Shown: positions 1-10,041, counted from the first letter of the stretch. The stretch: DNA of 64,000 nt from Paenibacillaceae bacterium (GCA_004134985.1 REGQ01000002.1:62001-126000); one strand, 5' to 3'. Notes: generated by a model from the letters alone, not told the origin. Made by a program: numbers and translations.

Positions 1-758
1 AGAGCGGATAAGTTGCTTCGCCGTTCCTCCTCGTCCCACTTCCAACGGATCAGAAAAATATGATACCCGTATTCGTCCTTCCCGTACCAGACATCAAACG
101 CCTTGCCCATAATTTCTTCCACAATATTGAATACGGCATACTCCAGCAGCGGTCTGTTGTCCTGATTGAACGAACGGAATCCTTTCTCAAGCCGGAGCAT
201 GAACATGCTGTAGTCGTCTCCCAAGGCAAACGGCAATTGCAAAAGCTCCAGCTTGGTCCCCCGCGCCTCCAGCTCGCTTCCGCCGGTGCGAAGAAATTCC
301 AGCAACAGCGTCCCCCGAAGGAGCGGCAGATTTTCCCGAATCGCCTTGACCGCTTGCTCCATGGAGCTGATTTCCGACCATTCGGACTGCAACTGTTCGA
401 TCAGCAGTTTCATCTTTGCAATGATCTCTTCATTCAGCACAGGTTTGAGCAAATATTCCACGGTTTTCAATTGCATCGCTTTCTGAGCGAATTCAAACTC
501 GGCATATCCGGACAAGATCAGACACTTCGTTCTTGGCCATACTTTGCGGATTTCTTCGATCAACTCAAGCCCGTTCATCTTGGGCATATGAATATCCGTT
601 ATAATAATGTCGACAGGTCCTTGCTTCAACTTGCCCAGCGCCTCGAGCGCTGAGTAGGCCTTATGCACATTCGCAATGCCGATTGACGACCAGTCAATCG
701 TATCGGCCAAACTGTCAACAGAGTGCGGCTCGTCATCGACAATCATCAACTCAGTCAT
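1..758 (-). CDS. YesN-like response regulator (AraC type), cut by left edge
   Basis: Seen: 252 codons of a protein whose N-terminus is a clear CheY-like receiver domain, with the acidic pocket (IVDDE, residues 6-10), the phospho-acceptor Asp at about 55 (ITDIHMPKMNG) and the conserved Lys at about 105 (LLKPV). About 130 further residues follow before the window edge, where the family carries a helical linker and then an AraC-type DNA-binding domain that lies outside the window. The start ATG overlaps the end of the sensor kinase gene (ATGACTGA), so the two are translationally coupled. Known: YesN-type regulators paired with YesM kinases switch on neighbouring carbohydrate-uptake operons. Inferred: it controls the transporter and GH30 operon upstream. 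The output domain is assumed, not seen. Confidence 0.9.
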   Translation of the reverse strand, partial: MTELMIVDDEPHSVDSLADTIDWSSIGIANVHKAYSALEALGKLKQGPVDIIITDIHMPKMNGLELIEEIRKVWPRTKCLILSGYAEFEFAQKAMQLKTVEYLLKPVLNEEIIAKMKLLIEQLQSEWSEISSMEQAVKAIRENLPLLRGTLLLEFLRTGGSELEARGTKLELLQLPFALGDDYSMFMLRLEKGFRSFNQDNRPLLEYAVFNIVEEIMGKAFDVWYGKDEYGYHIFLIRWKWDEEERRSNLSA

Positions 759-2490
759 TATACCCGCCTCGCTTTTCGGAATCTTTCCAACGAAGGACGA
801 CTTTTAAACCGCCCAGGTCGGTTGATTCGAATAATCCGATTCCCGCTCCTTCACCGAAATGCATGACAAGACGCTGGTTGACATTCCACAAACCGGTACC
901 GATATCGCTACCCAGCGGCTGCTGCATCCGATCCATTATTTCGAGAATTTTCTCCTTGGTGATGCCGACGCCGTTGTCCTCCACAACGATGTGGATTTCA
1001 TCGTGTTTCTCATAGGCCTCAATATGCAGCTTGACGGGCTCCCCGGTTCGCTCGATACCGTGCTTGATGGCATTTTCAATAATCGGCTGGATAAGCAGCT
1101 TTGGAATCATAATGTCCTTGGCATAATCCGGGATGTTGTACTGCATCTCGATCTGTACGAAACGCATTTGAATGATTTTCAAATAATGCTTTGTAAATTC
1201 CATTTCCACTGACATCGGAACGATCTCCATCTCCATCCGTGTGACGTAACGGTAATATTGGCTGAGATGGTAGGTCATCATGACGACATCGTCATGCTTC
1301 TTCAGTTTGGTCATATTCATTATAAAACTTAAACAATTATACAAAAAATGCGGGTTGATTTGCGACTGCAACTGCTTCAACGTCGCATCCCGGGAACGAA
1401 GGCGCTCTTCATACACCTTTTCAATCAGTTGCCTGATTTCCAGCGTCATCTCATTGAAGTGGTCAAACAAATATTGAAATTCATCATTGCCCCCCTTCTG
1501 CAGTGTAGTGATAACATAATTGCCCTGTTTCACCCGCTCGATGTTGCGAATCAGCTTGAGAATCGGTTGTTGTACTTTGCGGTACAAGAGCAGCACCAAG
1601 GCGACGGCGACGGCCAACAGCAGGAGCATCGTGCCAAAGAAGTTCAGCTGATTCGTTCGAATCGGCTTTAAAATCGTCTCTACCGGGACATATTCAAACA
1701 CATGCCACCCGAGGCTTGGTACTTGGTCATAATACATCTCGTAGGAAGCGCCTTTTACCTTAAGACGAAAGCTGCCATCCGTTCCGAGCTCTCGCTCTTG
1801 CAGATGCGCTTTCAATTGCTGCAGATCTTCATGCCGTCCCCTCTTGCCTTTAATCATCTCGCCACTCTCGGCGGAATAGAGAAATATCTGACCGTTGCTT
1901 GCAGACTCAAATTGATCGAGCATATTGACAATGTTGTGATACGGAAACTTCACCTCGATAATCATATGAAGATCTTCAAGCCGCTCGTACACAGCGGGCA
2001 CCATCGTATAGTAATAGAAACTTTCCCCTGTTTTGTCTTTTCTGCTTTCCCACAGGTTATTTTCCAAGTGGATATCCGCCGGAAAGGTGTCGAACGGCTG
2101 GACAGAAGAACCTGACAACATCCGTTTTTCCAGCATGGCGTAGATGGACGTTTCACTTGGCCAGGAGGACGTAATATTGTTTAATTCCAGCTTCTCCAGA
2201 ATAGACGCATGCAATCGGACCTTCTCATAATCGGTGCGGATGAAAGAATAGCCCATAAATTCCCGGACATTCGGGTCCTGCGTCATATTTACCGCAAAAT
2301 CCGACAGCCGATTGACGGCATCATCCAACTGGCTGGAGAAAAAGTGAAGTTGCTTTTTGGTAGAGCTGTGAATGAGCTGCCGGGCGACGTCCATGCTGGT
2401 TTGATTGCTGTAGGTGTATGAAATAAGCGCCGGAACGAGAAAAAGCAAGATAACCAAGATCATCTTCGTAAATATTGAAAGTTTGAACAC
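751..2490 (-). CDS. YesM-like sensor histidine kinase
   Basis: A 579-residue membrane kinase. Seen in order: transmembrane segment at about 9-27, extracellular sensor region at about 28-280, second transmembrane segment at about 283-303, HAMP linker at about 304-360, a His_kinase domain with phospho-acceptor His381 (INPHFLYN), and a HATPase domain with N-box Asn473 (IIENAIKHG), DNGVG at 505-509 and a GTGLWN glycine box. This is the layout of YesM/LytS-type kinases, which sense extracellular ligands and phosphorylate an AraC-type regulator. Its stop overlaps the start of the regulator gene. It lies 118 bp after the GH30 gene on the same strand, so it may be the end of the uptake operon or have its own promoter in that gap. 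The ligand cannot be read from sequence; a sugar released by GH30 is a reasonable guess. Confidence 0.93.
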   Translation of the reverse strand: MFKLSIFTKMILVILLFLVPALISYTYSNQTSMDVARQLIHSSTKKQLHFFSSQLDDAVNRLSDFAVNMTQDPNVREFMGYSFIRTDYEKVRLHASILEKLELNNITSSWPSETSIYAMLEKRMLSGSSVQPFDTFPADIHLENNLWESRKDKTGESFYYYTMVPAVYERLEDLHMIIEVKFPYHNIVNMLDQFESASNGQIFLYSAESGEMIKGKRGRHEDLQQLKAHLQERELGTDGSFRLKVKGASYEMYYDQVPSLGWHVFEYVPVETILKPIRTNQLNFFGTMLLLLAVAVALVLLLYRKVQQPILKLIRNIERVKQGNYVITTLQKGGNDEFQYLFDHFNEMTLEIRQLIEKVYEERLRSRDATLKQLQSQINPHFLYNCLSFIMNMTKLKKHDDVVMMTYHLSQYYRYVTRMEMEIVPMSVEMEFTKHYLKIIQMRFVQIEMQYNIPDYAKDIMIPKLLIQPIIENAIKHGIERTGEPVKLHIEAYEKHDEIHIVVEDNGVGITKEKILEIMDRMQQPLGSDIGTGLWNVNQRLVMHFGEGAGIGLFESTDLGGLKVVLRWKDSEKRGGYND

Positions 2491-2608
2491 GGCTCTCTCC
2501 TACCTCTCACACTGCTGACTCGCGCCTGGTGTCGCCAACTCTATTATAGCCTCTGGAATACTAGATTAAAATTACCATATAAATAATAAATTTGTAATCC
2601 CCTTCTGT

Positions 2609-4249
2609 CTACTCTTCAAATCTGTCGAGTTGGAACCCGTTCAGATTGAAAGCTGTGCCGTTCATAGATAGCCGCAGTATCCGCTCGCCTTCGGGGTGGA
2701 CATCAACAATCGCGGCCCGCTCCTTGTAGGCTCCCTTGCTCTTCGCCGTCCAGCGGTACGTTGCCAGCGTTCTTCCAGGCAGCATATCACGCAGTTCATC
2801 GTCGGCATAGAGTGCGCGAAAGGTCTGCGGCTCCGAACTGCTGTTGACGACAATCATTACGATGGTGCCGTCGTCGTTTTTGAAGGCGATGTTCGATACG
2901 CCCGGCCGTTGCTCTTCTTCGCCGTTCATCTTGGGCACATGGCTGTCGTAGCTTGCGTCGAAGTAATTGCTCTCCAGCCGCAGCGCCCCGCGCTTGATGA
3001 ATTTGGAGAAATGCCCCATCATATGCGCTTCGAAGTTGATCGTATAGTTGTCGGCATTATCCGCATCGATCGTCACCAACGTCCGGCCCGCCGCCGTGCT
3101 GGACACGTTCGGCTGTCCTCTTGTATCGAGCAGCGTCACCCAAGCGTTGTAGCTGCGGGCGTAATTGCGAAAGTATTGAATGATTCTATCCGCACCGCGC
3201 GTTCCCCACACCGACCGCTCCGTCATATAGATCGGCTTATCCGGATAGGCCTCATGGGCGGCCGTCATGCTGCTCAAGTGTCCCCAATAGTCATGGAATG
3301 CGGTGCCGTCGGAGAGCGCATATGCCTCGGGATCAGTGTAAATTTGGCGGTTCTGCCGCTCCCAGTCGTAAATATTGAACTCATGCACCCACACTTGCGT
3401 AGCGATCTGCCCGCCGTTGTCCGTGCTGGCAAACTCCTGCTTGAGCAGCTTGAGCAGTTCGATCTGCTGCTGCAATGACAACTCGGTCATCGGATAATCG
3501 ACATGGATGCCCGGCTCATTGTGCAGACTCATCGCATAAATCGGGATTCCCTGTTCGGCGTAGGCTTCGATGGCCCGGCGATAGTACAGCGCCAGCGCGG
3601 ACAAGTATTCGCTCTTCATCTTACCGCTCTTCTCCGGTCCGCCCTCCAGCCGTCCACTGTCCTTCATCCAGCCCGGGACGCTCCAGGCGGAGGCAATAAT
3701 TTTCAATTCGGGATTATAGCTGAGCGCTTGCTTGATGACAGCGATCAGATGATAATCAATGTCTTTCTGAATGGAGAAATGCGCCATCGAGGTGTCCGTA
3801 CCCCCGGGAGGATTATCGTTATAACTGTACCACTCCCTTCCTGTAAAATCCGAAGTTCCGAACGTAATGCGCATCACATCCCATCCCAGTCCTTCTTGCG
3901 GATCGAGCAAATATTTCAAGACCGCCTCCCTGTTCTCCTCGCTCATGCGCATCAAATTGTAGACACTCGATTCCTCAAGCGAAGCGCCCATACCAAAGTA
4001 AGGCTGGTAGGTAAGCGTATCGTCCAAGGTGAACGTTCGTATGCCGTCGGCCGCGGTATCCGGCGGACCGAATGCGAGATCGCCCTGACGCTCCAGAACC
4101 AGTAAACCGCTCTCGGAAGAGTACCAGACTTCCGCTTTCCTTTCTTCCATCGCCTTCTCCTTTGACTGACTTGTCATAAGAAAAACAATTGCGGCCCCTA
4201 CCACCAGAAGAAACGAGGCAGTTGCCGCAATAGTACGTTTATTGGCCAT
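2609..4249 (-). CDS. GH30-family glycoside hydrolase, membrane-anchored or secreted
   Basis: A 546-residue clan GH-A glycosidase. Counting from this start, an uncleaved-looking N-terminal hydrophobic stretch (about 9-25) is followed by a TIM barrel with SAWSVPGWMKDSG, the acid/base Glu at about 245 (SLHNEPG) and the nucleophile Glu at about 344 (YMTERSVWG), then a C-terminal beta domain ending in LNGFQLDRF. These are the GH30 signature blocks. An in-frame ATG 48 bp upstream (4297) exists, but the start at 4249 places the hydrophobic segment near the N-terminus and has a purine-rich stretch before it; the site is not strong. Known GH30 activities include glucosylceramidase, beta-1,6-glucanase and xylanases; the subfamily cannot be fixed by eye. 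It sits between the second binding lipoprotein and the kinase, so it probably trims an oligosaccharide at the cell surface before uptake. Confidence 0.85.
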   Translation of the reverse strand: MANKRTIAATASFLLVVGAAIVFLMTSQSKEKAMEERKAEVWYSSESGLLVLERQGDLAFGPPDTAADGIRTFTLDDTLTYQPYFGMGASLEESSVYNLMRMSEENREAVLKYLLDPQEGLGWDVMRITFGTSDFTGREWYSYNDNPPGGTDTSMAHFSIQKDIDYHLIAVIKQALSYNPELKIIASAWSVPGWMKDSGRLEGGPEKSGKMKSEYLSALALYYRRAIEAYAEQGIPIYAMSLHNEPGIHVDYPMTELSLQQQIELLKLLKQEFASTDNGGQIATQVWVHEFNIYDWERQNRQIYTDPEAYALSDGTAFHDYWGHLSSMTAAHEAYPDKPIYMTERSVWGTRGADRIIQYFRNYARSYNAWVTLLDTRGQPNVSSTAAGRTLVTIDADNADNYTINFEAHMMGHFSKFIKRGALRLESNYFDASYDSHVPKMNGEEEQRPGVSNIAFKNDDGTIVMIVVNSSSEPQTFRALYADDELRDMLPGRTLATYRWTAKSKGAYKERAAIVDVHPEGERILRLSMNGTAFNLNGFQLDRFEE

Positions 4250-4329
4250 TGTCACCACTCTTTCGGCTGTAAATCGACAATCGCCGCCTCCCGTCAAGCG
4301 GGAGGTGCAATCGCTTCATTAGATAATGG

Positions 4330-5724
4330 CTAGTTTCTTGCGTCCAGCAGCTTCTGCCGCTCCACTGCCACTGCGGCCATAATGTCATCCTCAATTTTTT
4401 GCAGAGCCGCCTGGGAATCGAGGTTCTTCTCCATGACGTCGGCAATGCCCGGTCCCCAAATTTCGTCTGCAATTGGATCAAGCGGCGTTGCGAAGGAAGG
4501 CGGGACTTTATCCAGCAGCGCGGCGTACAGTTGGTTTGTATTTTGATTACCTAGGTACGGGTTTTTAACATTTTTAAATTCCGGGAACTCCCAAGCCGGC
4601 TTATAGCCTGGCATCATCCCTTTTTTCGTCCAGATCAGTTGGCCTTCGTCGGTTGCCAGGTTCCATTTCACAAACTCCCAGGCCAGTTCTTTGTTTTTGC
4701 TTTGCGACAAAATAGACAGTACGGAACCGCCGTTGCCTCCGTATGAGCCGAATGGAAGCCCTGTCACTCTCCATTTGCCCGACTGCTCCTCGCCAGCCCA
4801 TTCCTGAACGAGAGGAGCGCCCCAGGAGCCCGCGAATACGAAAGCCAACTTGCCGTTCTTCACAGCTTGCTGTCCTTCCTCAGACCAGATCGACTGTCTC
4901 AGGTACAGCTCTTCTTGGGCGATTTGCTTGGAAATATCCAGTCCTTTCACAAACGAATCCGTATTGCGGCGGTAATTAAGATCCTTGTCAAAGAACGAAA
5001 TGCCATTGTTCATCAGGCTGACCGGCTGGTCTCTCCATTCAAGGATATAGATGTCTTTGTTTTTCAGCGTTCTCGCAATATTCATAAAGTTATCCGGGTC
5101 TGCCATGTACTGCATCAGCTCCGCCGGGTCCGACGGGAAGCCGTTCTCCTCCATAATATCCTGACGGTAATACGTAACCGCAGGCGGCATATCCCACGGC
5201 ATCCCGATCAGACGTTTGCCGTCAACCGACATCCAACGGTTCCAGTTGGCATCTGTAAAATGCTCCTGATACTGTCCGGCGTTGTAAGGCTCCTGCAGCA
5301 GGTCCTCAAGACCTTCAATGGCATTGAACTGCCTGAAGTAGCCGCCCTCCAGGAACAGCACATCCGGCCCGCCCGAGCCGGTGGCAATCGCCGTCAACAC
5401 CTTCTCATGCATCTCCACAATGTTCATGACGACAACATTGATTTTCACATTCGGATATTTATTCTGGAACGCTTCTACCGATTCAGGAAAGCTGTCCGGG
5501 TTGAACGACCACAACTCGATCTCGCCCTTTAAGTCCTTGACCGGCTCAGGCTCAGGCTCGGGCTCGGGCTCGGGCTCTGAATTATTCGAGCCCTGCTCGC
5601 CGCCTCCAGTATTGTTGTTAGCAGGAGCATTCGTCGGAGTTGTACCCGAACCACCGCTGCAAGCCGATAGTACAGCCGAAAGAGCGAATAACAGCACGAA
5701 CAAAAAAATCGATGTTTTTCTCAT
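4330..5724 (-). CDS. Sugar ABC transporter solute-binding lipoprotein
   Basis: A 464-residue family 1 extracellular solute-binding protein. Seen: signal peptide with lipobox LSAC (lipidated Cys22), a low-complexity linker rich in Gly/Asn followed by about six Glu-Pro pairs (residues 50-62), then an MalE-like domain (KGEIELWSF..., GPDVLFLEGGYFRQF). The Glu-Pro stretch comes from a GGCTCA/GGCTCG hexanucleotide repeat and may vary in length. It is the binding subunit for the two permeases encoded just upstream (5825-7696). Substrate unknown; operon context suggests oligosaccharides from the GH30 substrate. No ATPase gene is present in the operon. Confidence 0.9.
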   Translation of the reverse strand: MRKTSIFLFVLLFALSAVLSACSGGSGTTPTNAPANNNTGGGEQGSNNSEPEPEPEPEPEPVKDLKGEIELWSFNPDSFPESVEAFQNKYPNVKINVVVMNIVEMHEKVLTAIATGSGGPDVLFLEGGYFRQFNAIEGLEDLLQEPYNAGQYQEHFTDANWNRWMSVDGKRLIGMPWDMPPAVTYYRQDIMEENGFPSDPAELMQYMADPDNFMNIARTLKNKDIYILEWRDQPVSLMNNGISFFDKDLNYRRNTDSFVKGLDISKQIAQEELYLRQSIWSEEGQQAVKNGKLAFVFAGSWGAPLVQEWAGEEQSGKWRVTGLPFGSYGGNGGSVLSILSQSKNKELAWEFVKWNLATDEGQLIWTKKGMMPGYKPAWEFPEFKNVKNPYLGNQNTNQLYAALLDKVPPSFATPLDPIADEIWGPGIADVMEKNLDSQAALQKIEDDIMAAVAVERQKLLDARN

Positions 5725-5824
5725 TGCCTATCATCCTCCATTGGATTGGTGTCATGCTTTTGATACCGTTTGCATTTGCCCATTTATGTCGGGCATCGCC
5801 TCCCCCAAAAAATCATCTCCGCTG

Positions 5825-6814
5825 TTATTCACCCGCGATTCCTGCGCGCTCCACACTCTCGACGAAATAGCGCTGTGTGAACAGATACAGGACCAGCATC
5901 GGCAATATAGACAGCATCGCCGCAGCCATAATCTTGTTCATCATCGTCGGCGCAACACCGATCGTCTGGGTCGCATTCAGTCCGGCTGTCGCTGCGTCAA
6001 TCTGGGCAGAGCCGATGCCGTTGAAGATGCCAAGTGTCTGTGAAAGGTTATAATAGTTCGGTACGCGCAAATACAGATTCGGCTCAAACACATCGTTCCA
6101 GTGCCAGACAACCGAGAAGAGGAAGACCACAAGCATCGCCGGACGTGCGAGCGGCAGCATGATCGTCCAGTACGTGCGGAATGCACTGGCGCCGTCAATT
6201 CTGGCCGCCTCCTCCAGCACAAAGGGGAGCCTGTGGAAAAATTGAATAAAGATGAGCACGAACAGCGCGCCTTTGAGGCCGTGTCCGGTCAGACTCGGGA
6301 CGATAAACGGATAGAAGGTATTAATCCAGCCGAAATCCGAGAACAGTTGGAACAAAGGAACGATAATCGTCTGCGGCGGTACCAGGAACGCGAATAAGAC
6401 AAGTGACAGGCATAACGTATAGCCCGGAAAACGGTACCGACCGAAGGCATAGCCAGCGAGCGCGCAGCTGAATACCTGCAGCGCCGCGCTGCCGAAGGAA
6501 ATGATGACGCTGTACATGAAAGCATCCCAGTACGTTCGGTTTGGAGCGCCGCCCAGTGCCAGAAACGCATCCAGATAGTTGGATAGGGAGAGGCTTTGCG
6601 GAATCCACTGAACCGTTGAATCCGAGACATCCGCAGGCATCATGAGCGACTGCGAGATAATGAACAGCAGCGGATACAAAAATACAAAGGAAAGAGAGAG
6701 CAGCACCGTGTACAGCGACAGCTTGTTGATAAACAGACCGCCTCTCTTCTTGACGGTTATTATCCAATCGGCCTGAACTTTATCGCTCCATTTTTGCGTT
6801 GCCGTTTTGAGCAT
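5825..6814 (-). CDS. Carbohydrate ABC transporter permease (MalG type)
   Basis: A 329-residue inner-membrane permease with about six hydrophobic segments and the cytoplasmic EAA loop (EEAARIDGASAF..., about residues 221-240) that docks the ATPase. It ends in the short hydrophilic tail usual for MalG-type subunits. The N-terminal cytoplasmic extension (about 35 residues, MLKTATQKWSDKV...) is longer than usual. It follows the MalF-type subunit with a 3-bp gap. With 6818-7696 it forms the channel for the lipoprotein at 4330-5724. Confidence 0.92.
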   Translation of the reverse strand: MLKTATQKWSDKVQADWIITVKKRGGLFINKLSLYTVLLSLSFVFLYPLLFIISQSLMMPADVSDSTVQWIPQSLSLSNYLDAFLALGGAPNRTYWDAFMYSVIISFGSAALQVFSCALAGYAFGRYRFPGYTLCLSLVLFAFLVPPQTIIVPLFQLFSDFGWINTFYPFIVPSLTGHGLKGALFVLIFIQFFHRLPFVLEEAARIDGASAFRTYWTIMLPLARPAMLVVFLFSVVWHWNDVFEPNLYLRVPNYYNLSQTLGIFNGIGSAQIDAATAGLNATQTIGVAPTMMNKIMAAAMLSILPMLVLYLFTQRYFVESVERAGIAGE

Positions 6815-6817
6815 GTG

Positions 6818-7696
6818 CTATCTCCTCCCTTCCGTGTCGCTCAGGTTTTTGCGGAACAGCCAAAATACAAACGCGATGATGAGAAAAATCATAATGAAAT
6901 AAATCCAGCCGATCGCAGCGCCATAACCGTAATCATTCTGGTTGAACACAACGGTACGGATATAGGCCATCATCTGATTGTTCGCCGCGGTAAACGAGTT
7001 GACAATCGTAAACAGCGTGTTCACCAAAATCATCGGGGCAATCATCGGGAAGGCAATTTTCCAGAAACTCTCCCATTTCGTCGCGCCGTCAATGTCAGCC
7101 GCCTCGTACAGAGACGAGGAAATCGTCTGCAGCCCCGCGAGGAAGATCAGAATCTGGACACCGGAATTCCACATCACCAGCGTCAGTTGGTCAGCGAGAA
7201 TTAGCAGCGGCTCCAGAATGTCTGACGGAATGACATTGCTCAGCGTCATGAACAGCCCTGTCGAAGTGAAGAGCGGCATCCGCTCTGCGCCTTGCTCCAA
7301 AATTTCCGCAAGCACAGCCCCGGATGCGATAATGACCGGGAGGAAGAAGACGCCGCGAAAGAATGTGCGCCCGACCAGTTGCCGGTTCAGCAGCAGTGCC
7401 GCGAACATGGCGAAGATCAGAATGAGCGGCACCTGGATAAGCAGCTCCAGGAAGGAGTTTTTGAGCAGCGGCAAAAAGTTGACATCCGTCGAGAACGCCC
7501 GCCGAAAATTGAGCATACCGGTCCACTCCGGGGTGAGTCCATCCTTGGTTATATTCATTTTATTAAAGGAGTAGTAGAACGATCTGCCGAGCGGAATCGC
7601 CATGAACATGGCGAAACCGATCAGCCAAAGCGACAGGAAGGAGTATGCTTCGAGCACCGTACGCATCCGGATGGTCAGCCGCAGTTTTTTCTTCAT
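6818..7696 (-). CDS. Sugar ABC transporter permease (MalF type)
   Basis: A 292-residue permease with six predicted membrane spans and the EAA loop (YEAADIDGATKWESF, about residues 190-205). Its ATG overlaps the stop of the DUF5696 gene by 4 bases (ATGA), showing translational coupling. It is the partner of the MalG-type subunit directly downstream. Confidence 0.92.
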   Translation of the reverse strand: MKKKLRLTIRMRTVLEAYSFLSLWLIGFAMFMAIPLGRSFYYSFNKMNITKDGLTPEWTGMLNFRRAFSTDVNFLPLLKNSFLELLIQVPLILIFAMFAALLLNRQLVGRTFFRGVFFLPVIIASGAVLAEILEQGAERMPLFTSTGLFMTLSNVIPSDILEPLLILADQLTLVMWNSGVQILIFLAGLQTISSSLYEAADIDGATKWESFWKIAFPMIAPMILVNTLFTIVNSFTAANNQMMAYIRTVVFNQNDYGYGAAIGWIYFIMIFLIIAFVFWLFRKNLSDTEGRR

Positions 7697-9990
7697 GGTT
7701 GCTCTCCTTCCAATACAATGACGTAGTCCTTGGAAGCCAGCGTATGCTTCCCGACTAGTTCAGACGTGTCGCCGTAGTTGACAATGACGTAAGAACCATC
7801 CTCATAGGTGGTACGAAATACATGCTCAGACAATTGCTCATGGTTAATGATCGCCATGTCTTTCACATGCGCCTTGAGCTTGGCGAAGGTCTCATACTCG
7901 GCAACCGCTTGGTCAATCCAGGTAGAGTACTGGGCGCTGTACAAACGTTCCATCATGGAGCGCGCCAGCTTCGTCGTCGGCTCATAGGTCAGCTCGTAGC
8001 TTGGCAGTGCGCCGTATTCCAGCGCCCGCAAAAATTCGAGCTGCGGATCATCCCGCAGGTTGGACGGACTGACTGTATAAGGCACCAAGCCGTGAATCGC
8101 AATTTGATAGAACGGGACCGCTCCATCCTCATACGTGTAATTGCTGGCATATACCGGAATGTTATCGATCCGGTCGACCAGCCCAAGCGTATAGGCATAG
8201 CCGTAGTCAACCGCAGTCTTGCCAACCTTGCTTCTCATATCCTCCAGCGACTTCTTCCATACGCCAGCCGTCACACTCCGGTCTGCCAGACTCTTCGCAT
8301 CATGATCGGAATAGAGCGTATCGCCCATATATTGCAGGTGGACGCCGGCAATGCCAAGCTCGGCATACTGACCAGACTCGCGCGATACGTACTTGTCATA
8401 GACGCGCTCCGGCTTGAGAAGGTAGAATACATGGCTCCAGTCGGAGAAGCGTGTGCTGATATAGTAATGCGGCACTTCCCTCACTTCGCGATCAATGCCG
8501 CGGATCGCATCCCGAGAAGTCTTGACCTTGCTGCTGTCCTCGTAAGGCTTCACATAGTTGGCCTTCAGGTACAGGTTAATGCCGTGCTCCTTGGCATAGC
8601 TGGCGAGACTCGTCAGCTCCTTCTTGCCTCCCAGCTTGCCCTCAATCGGGAAGTGGCCTGGCTGATTGCCGTACACCCCGTCGTTCGACCAGCCCTCAAT
8701 GGTCAGCTCCAGACTCGTGACACCCTTCTCCAGGAAGGCGTCAATAATCGTTTTCGCCTGGGCGAAGGTCGTCATATCGACATAGGTAGTGCCGACAATC
8801 TCATCGCGGCGCACACCTCCGAACAGCCTGACTTGCAGCGGAACCTGATCCTGCTTCACCGGCTCCACCTGCCGGTCCGTGATCAGGTAATCGCGGTAAG
8901 CATGCGCCATGCCGATATAATTGGCCTTGTCATCCGTCAGCAGCACATAGCGCACCGTACGGTCTCCGGTCACCCGCTGCCCCTGGAACAGCGGTATTTC
9001 ACCGGACTTGCCGATAAATATAATGTCATCATTACGGTACATGAATTCTGCAGAGACGCGGTACATATCAATCCCCCGCATCCCCGGCAACGTGGCGTTG
9101 ACTCGCACATCATAGTCGCCTTCTGTAATGATGGCGAGAAACCCCTGCGTATCATCGCGATAAATGCCATAGACCGGCAGCGCCACATCCTGCTTCACAT
9201 TCGGCTTGCGCATATAAAAATCGCTAAAATCCTGGTTCACCCGCTTCTTGAAGGCATGGTCGCCCCCATAGACGAACTCGGAATACCCGTCAAAATATTG
9301 CGGATGCTCCTCCTTGAAGCGAATGAGCGCGCCGGAGCCGTCCGGGACGAATGCCGCTCCCTGCTCCTGTTTGCCCTGCGCACCGAAAAACGGCAGCAAA
9401 TCCAGGGTTGTAATCTTGGATCGCCCATTCTCATAGATGGAACTATCCGGGATTGTCGCTTCAAAGCCCTGCTCCGTCAGCCGGTATTCAACCGCAAAAC
9501 CAAAATTGAGCACCTCATCATCGAAGTCAAAGGTGAAGCGGACGCCTTGATCGATGTTTTCCATCTTCGTCGCTGCCTTCTCCTTCTTCGGATAGGTCTG
9601 GGAGGGGCTGACGCCCTGTGTGAAGCGGACATGGACCGGCGCCTGAATGAACTCCCGGTTGTTGGACGACATCTCGCTGCCCACCGGTGGCGCACTGAAC
9701 CATTCCTTCCCCGAAGATGATTCGACAATGCGCACATTGCCAAGCTCCTCATTGACGTACAGCTTGTAGCGGCTATTCTCCGCGACAAGCACTGTAGCCT
9801 TGCCGGCATCCGGGTCGGCCGGGGTCGGCAGGACAAAATCCTCCACTACCTCTACTTCTTCCTCTTCTTCTTGCGCTACCGGCTTTGTCATGTTCGGCCT
9901 CAAATCACGGGTCTCGTAGATCACAACGGCGAGCAGGATCAGAGCCATCACGGCAGCTGTGGCGGTTAACCATTTTCTATGTCTGCTCAA
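7693..9990 (-). CDS. DUF5696-type membrane-anchored protein, possible glycosidase-like barrel
   Basis: A long (about 765-residue) protein that I recognise as the DUF5696 type. Seen: an N-terminal anchor (WLTATAAVMALILLAVVIY), an acidic linker (Glu-rich), a beta-rich domain to about residue 350, a central region that reads like an alternating beta/alpha barrel (LELTIEGWSNDG, GINLYLKANY, GIAGVHLQYMGD, AVDYGYAY), and a C-terminal beta domain. Start choice: a TTG at 9990 lies 8 bases after GAGGGGGA; an ATG at 10011 has GGAG directly abutting it and is less likely. Context: between a YIP1 protein and a permease pair in a sugar operon. Function is not established; a surface-displayed, extracellular sugar-active enzyme or binding scaffold is inference from the barrel-like pattern. 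Confidence 0.8.
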   Translation of the reverse strand: MSRHRKWLTATAAVMALILLAVVIYETRDLRPNMTKPVAQEEEEEVEVVEDFVLPTPADPDAGKATVLVAENSRYKLYVNEELGNVRIVESSSGKEWFSAPPVGSEMSSNNREFIQAPVHVRFTQGVSPSQTYPKKEKAATKMENIDQGVRFTFDFDDEVLNFGFAVEYRLTEQGFEATIPDSSIYENGRSKITTLDLLPFFGAQGKQEQGAAFVPDGSGALIRFKEEHPQYFDGYSEFVYGGDHAFKKRVNQDFSDFYMRKPNVKQDVALPVYGIYRDDTQGFLAIITEGDYDVRVNATLPGMRGIDMYRVSAEFMYRNDDIIFIGKSGEIPLFQGQRVTGDRTVRYVLLTDDKANYIGMAHAYRDYLITDRQVEPVKQDQVPLQVRLFGGVRRDEIVGTTYVDMTTFAQAKTIIDAFLEKGVTSLELTIEGWSNDGVYGNQPGHFPIEGKLGGKKELTSLASYAKEHGINLYLKANYVKPYEDSSKVKTSRDAIRGIDREVREVPHYYISTRFSDWSHVFYLLKPERVYDKYVSRESGQYAELGIAGVHLQYMGDTLYSDHDAKSLADRSVTAGVWKKSLEDMRSKVGKTAVDYGYAYTLGLVDRIDNIPVYASNYTYEDGAVPFYQIAIHGLVPYTVSPSNLRDDPQLEFLRALEYGALPSYELTYEPTTKLARSMMERLYSAQYSTWIDQAVAEYETFAKLKAHVKDMAIINHEQLSEHVFRTTYEDGSYVIVNYGDTSELVGKHTLASKDYVIVLEGEQP

Positions 9991-10041
9991 GCTTGCTTCC
10001 CCCTCAAGCATCTCCGTGGGAGATGAATTGTAAAGTCTAAC

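Noticed and set aside
7822-9720. A 632-codon open frame on the plus strand opposite the DUF5696 gene
   Set aside because: No domain, no ribosome site, and the minus-strand frame has clear protein features and operon context; long antisense frames are common in such codon usage.
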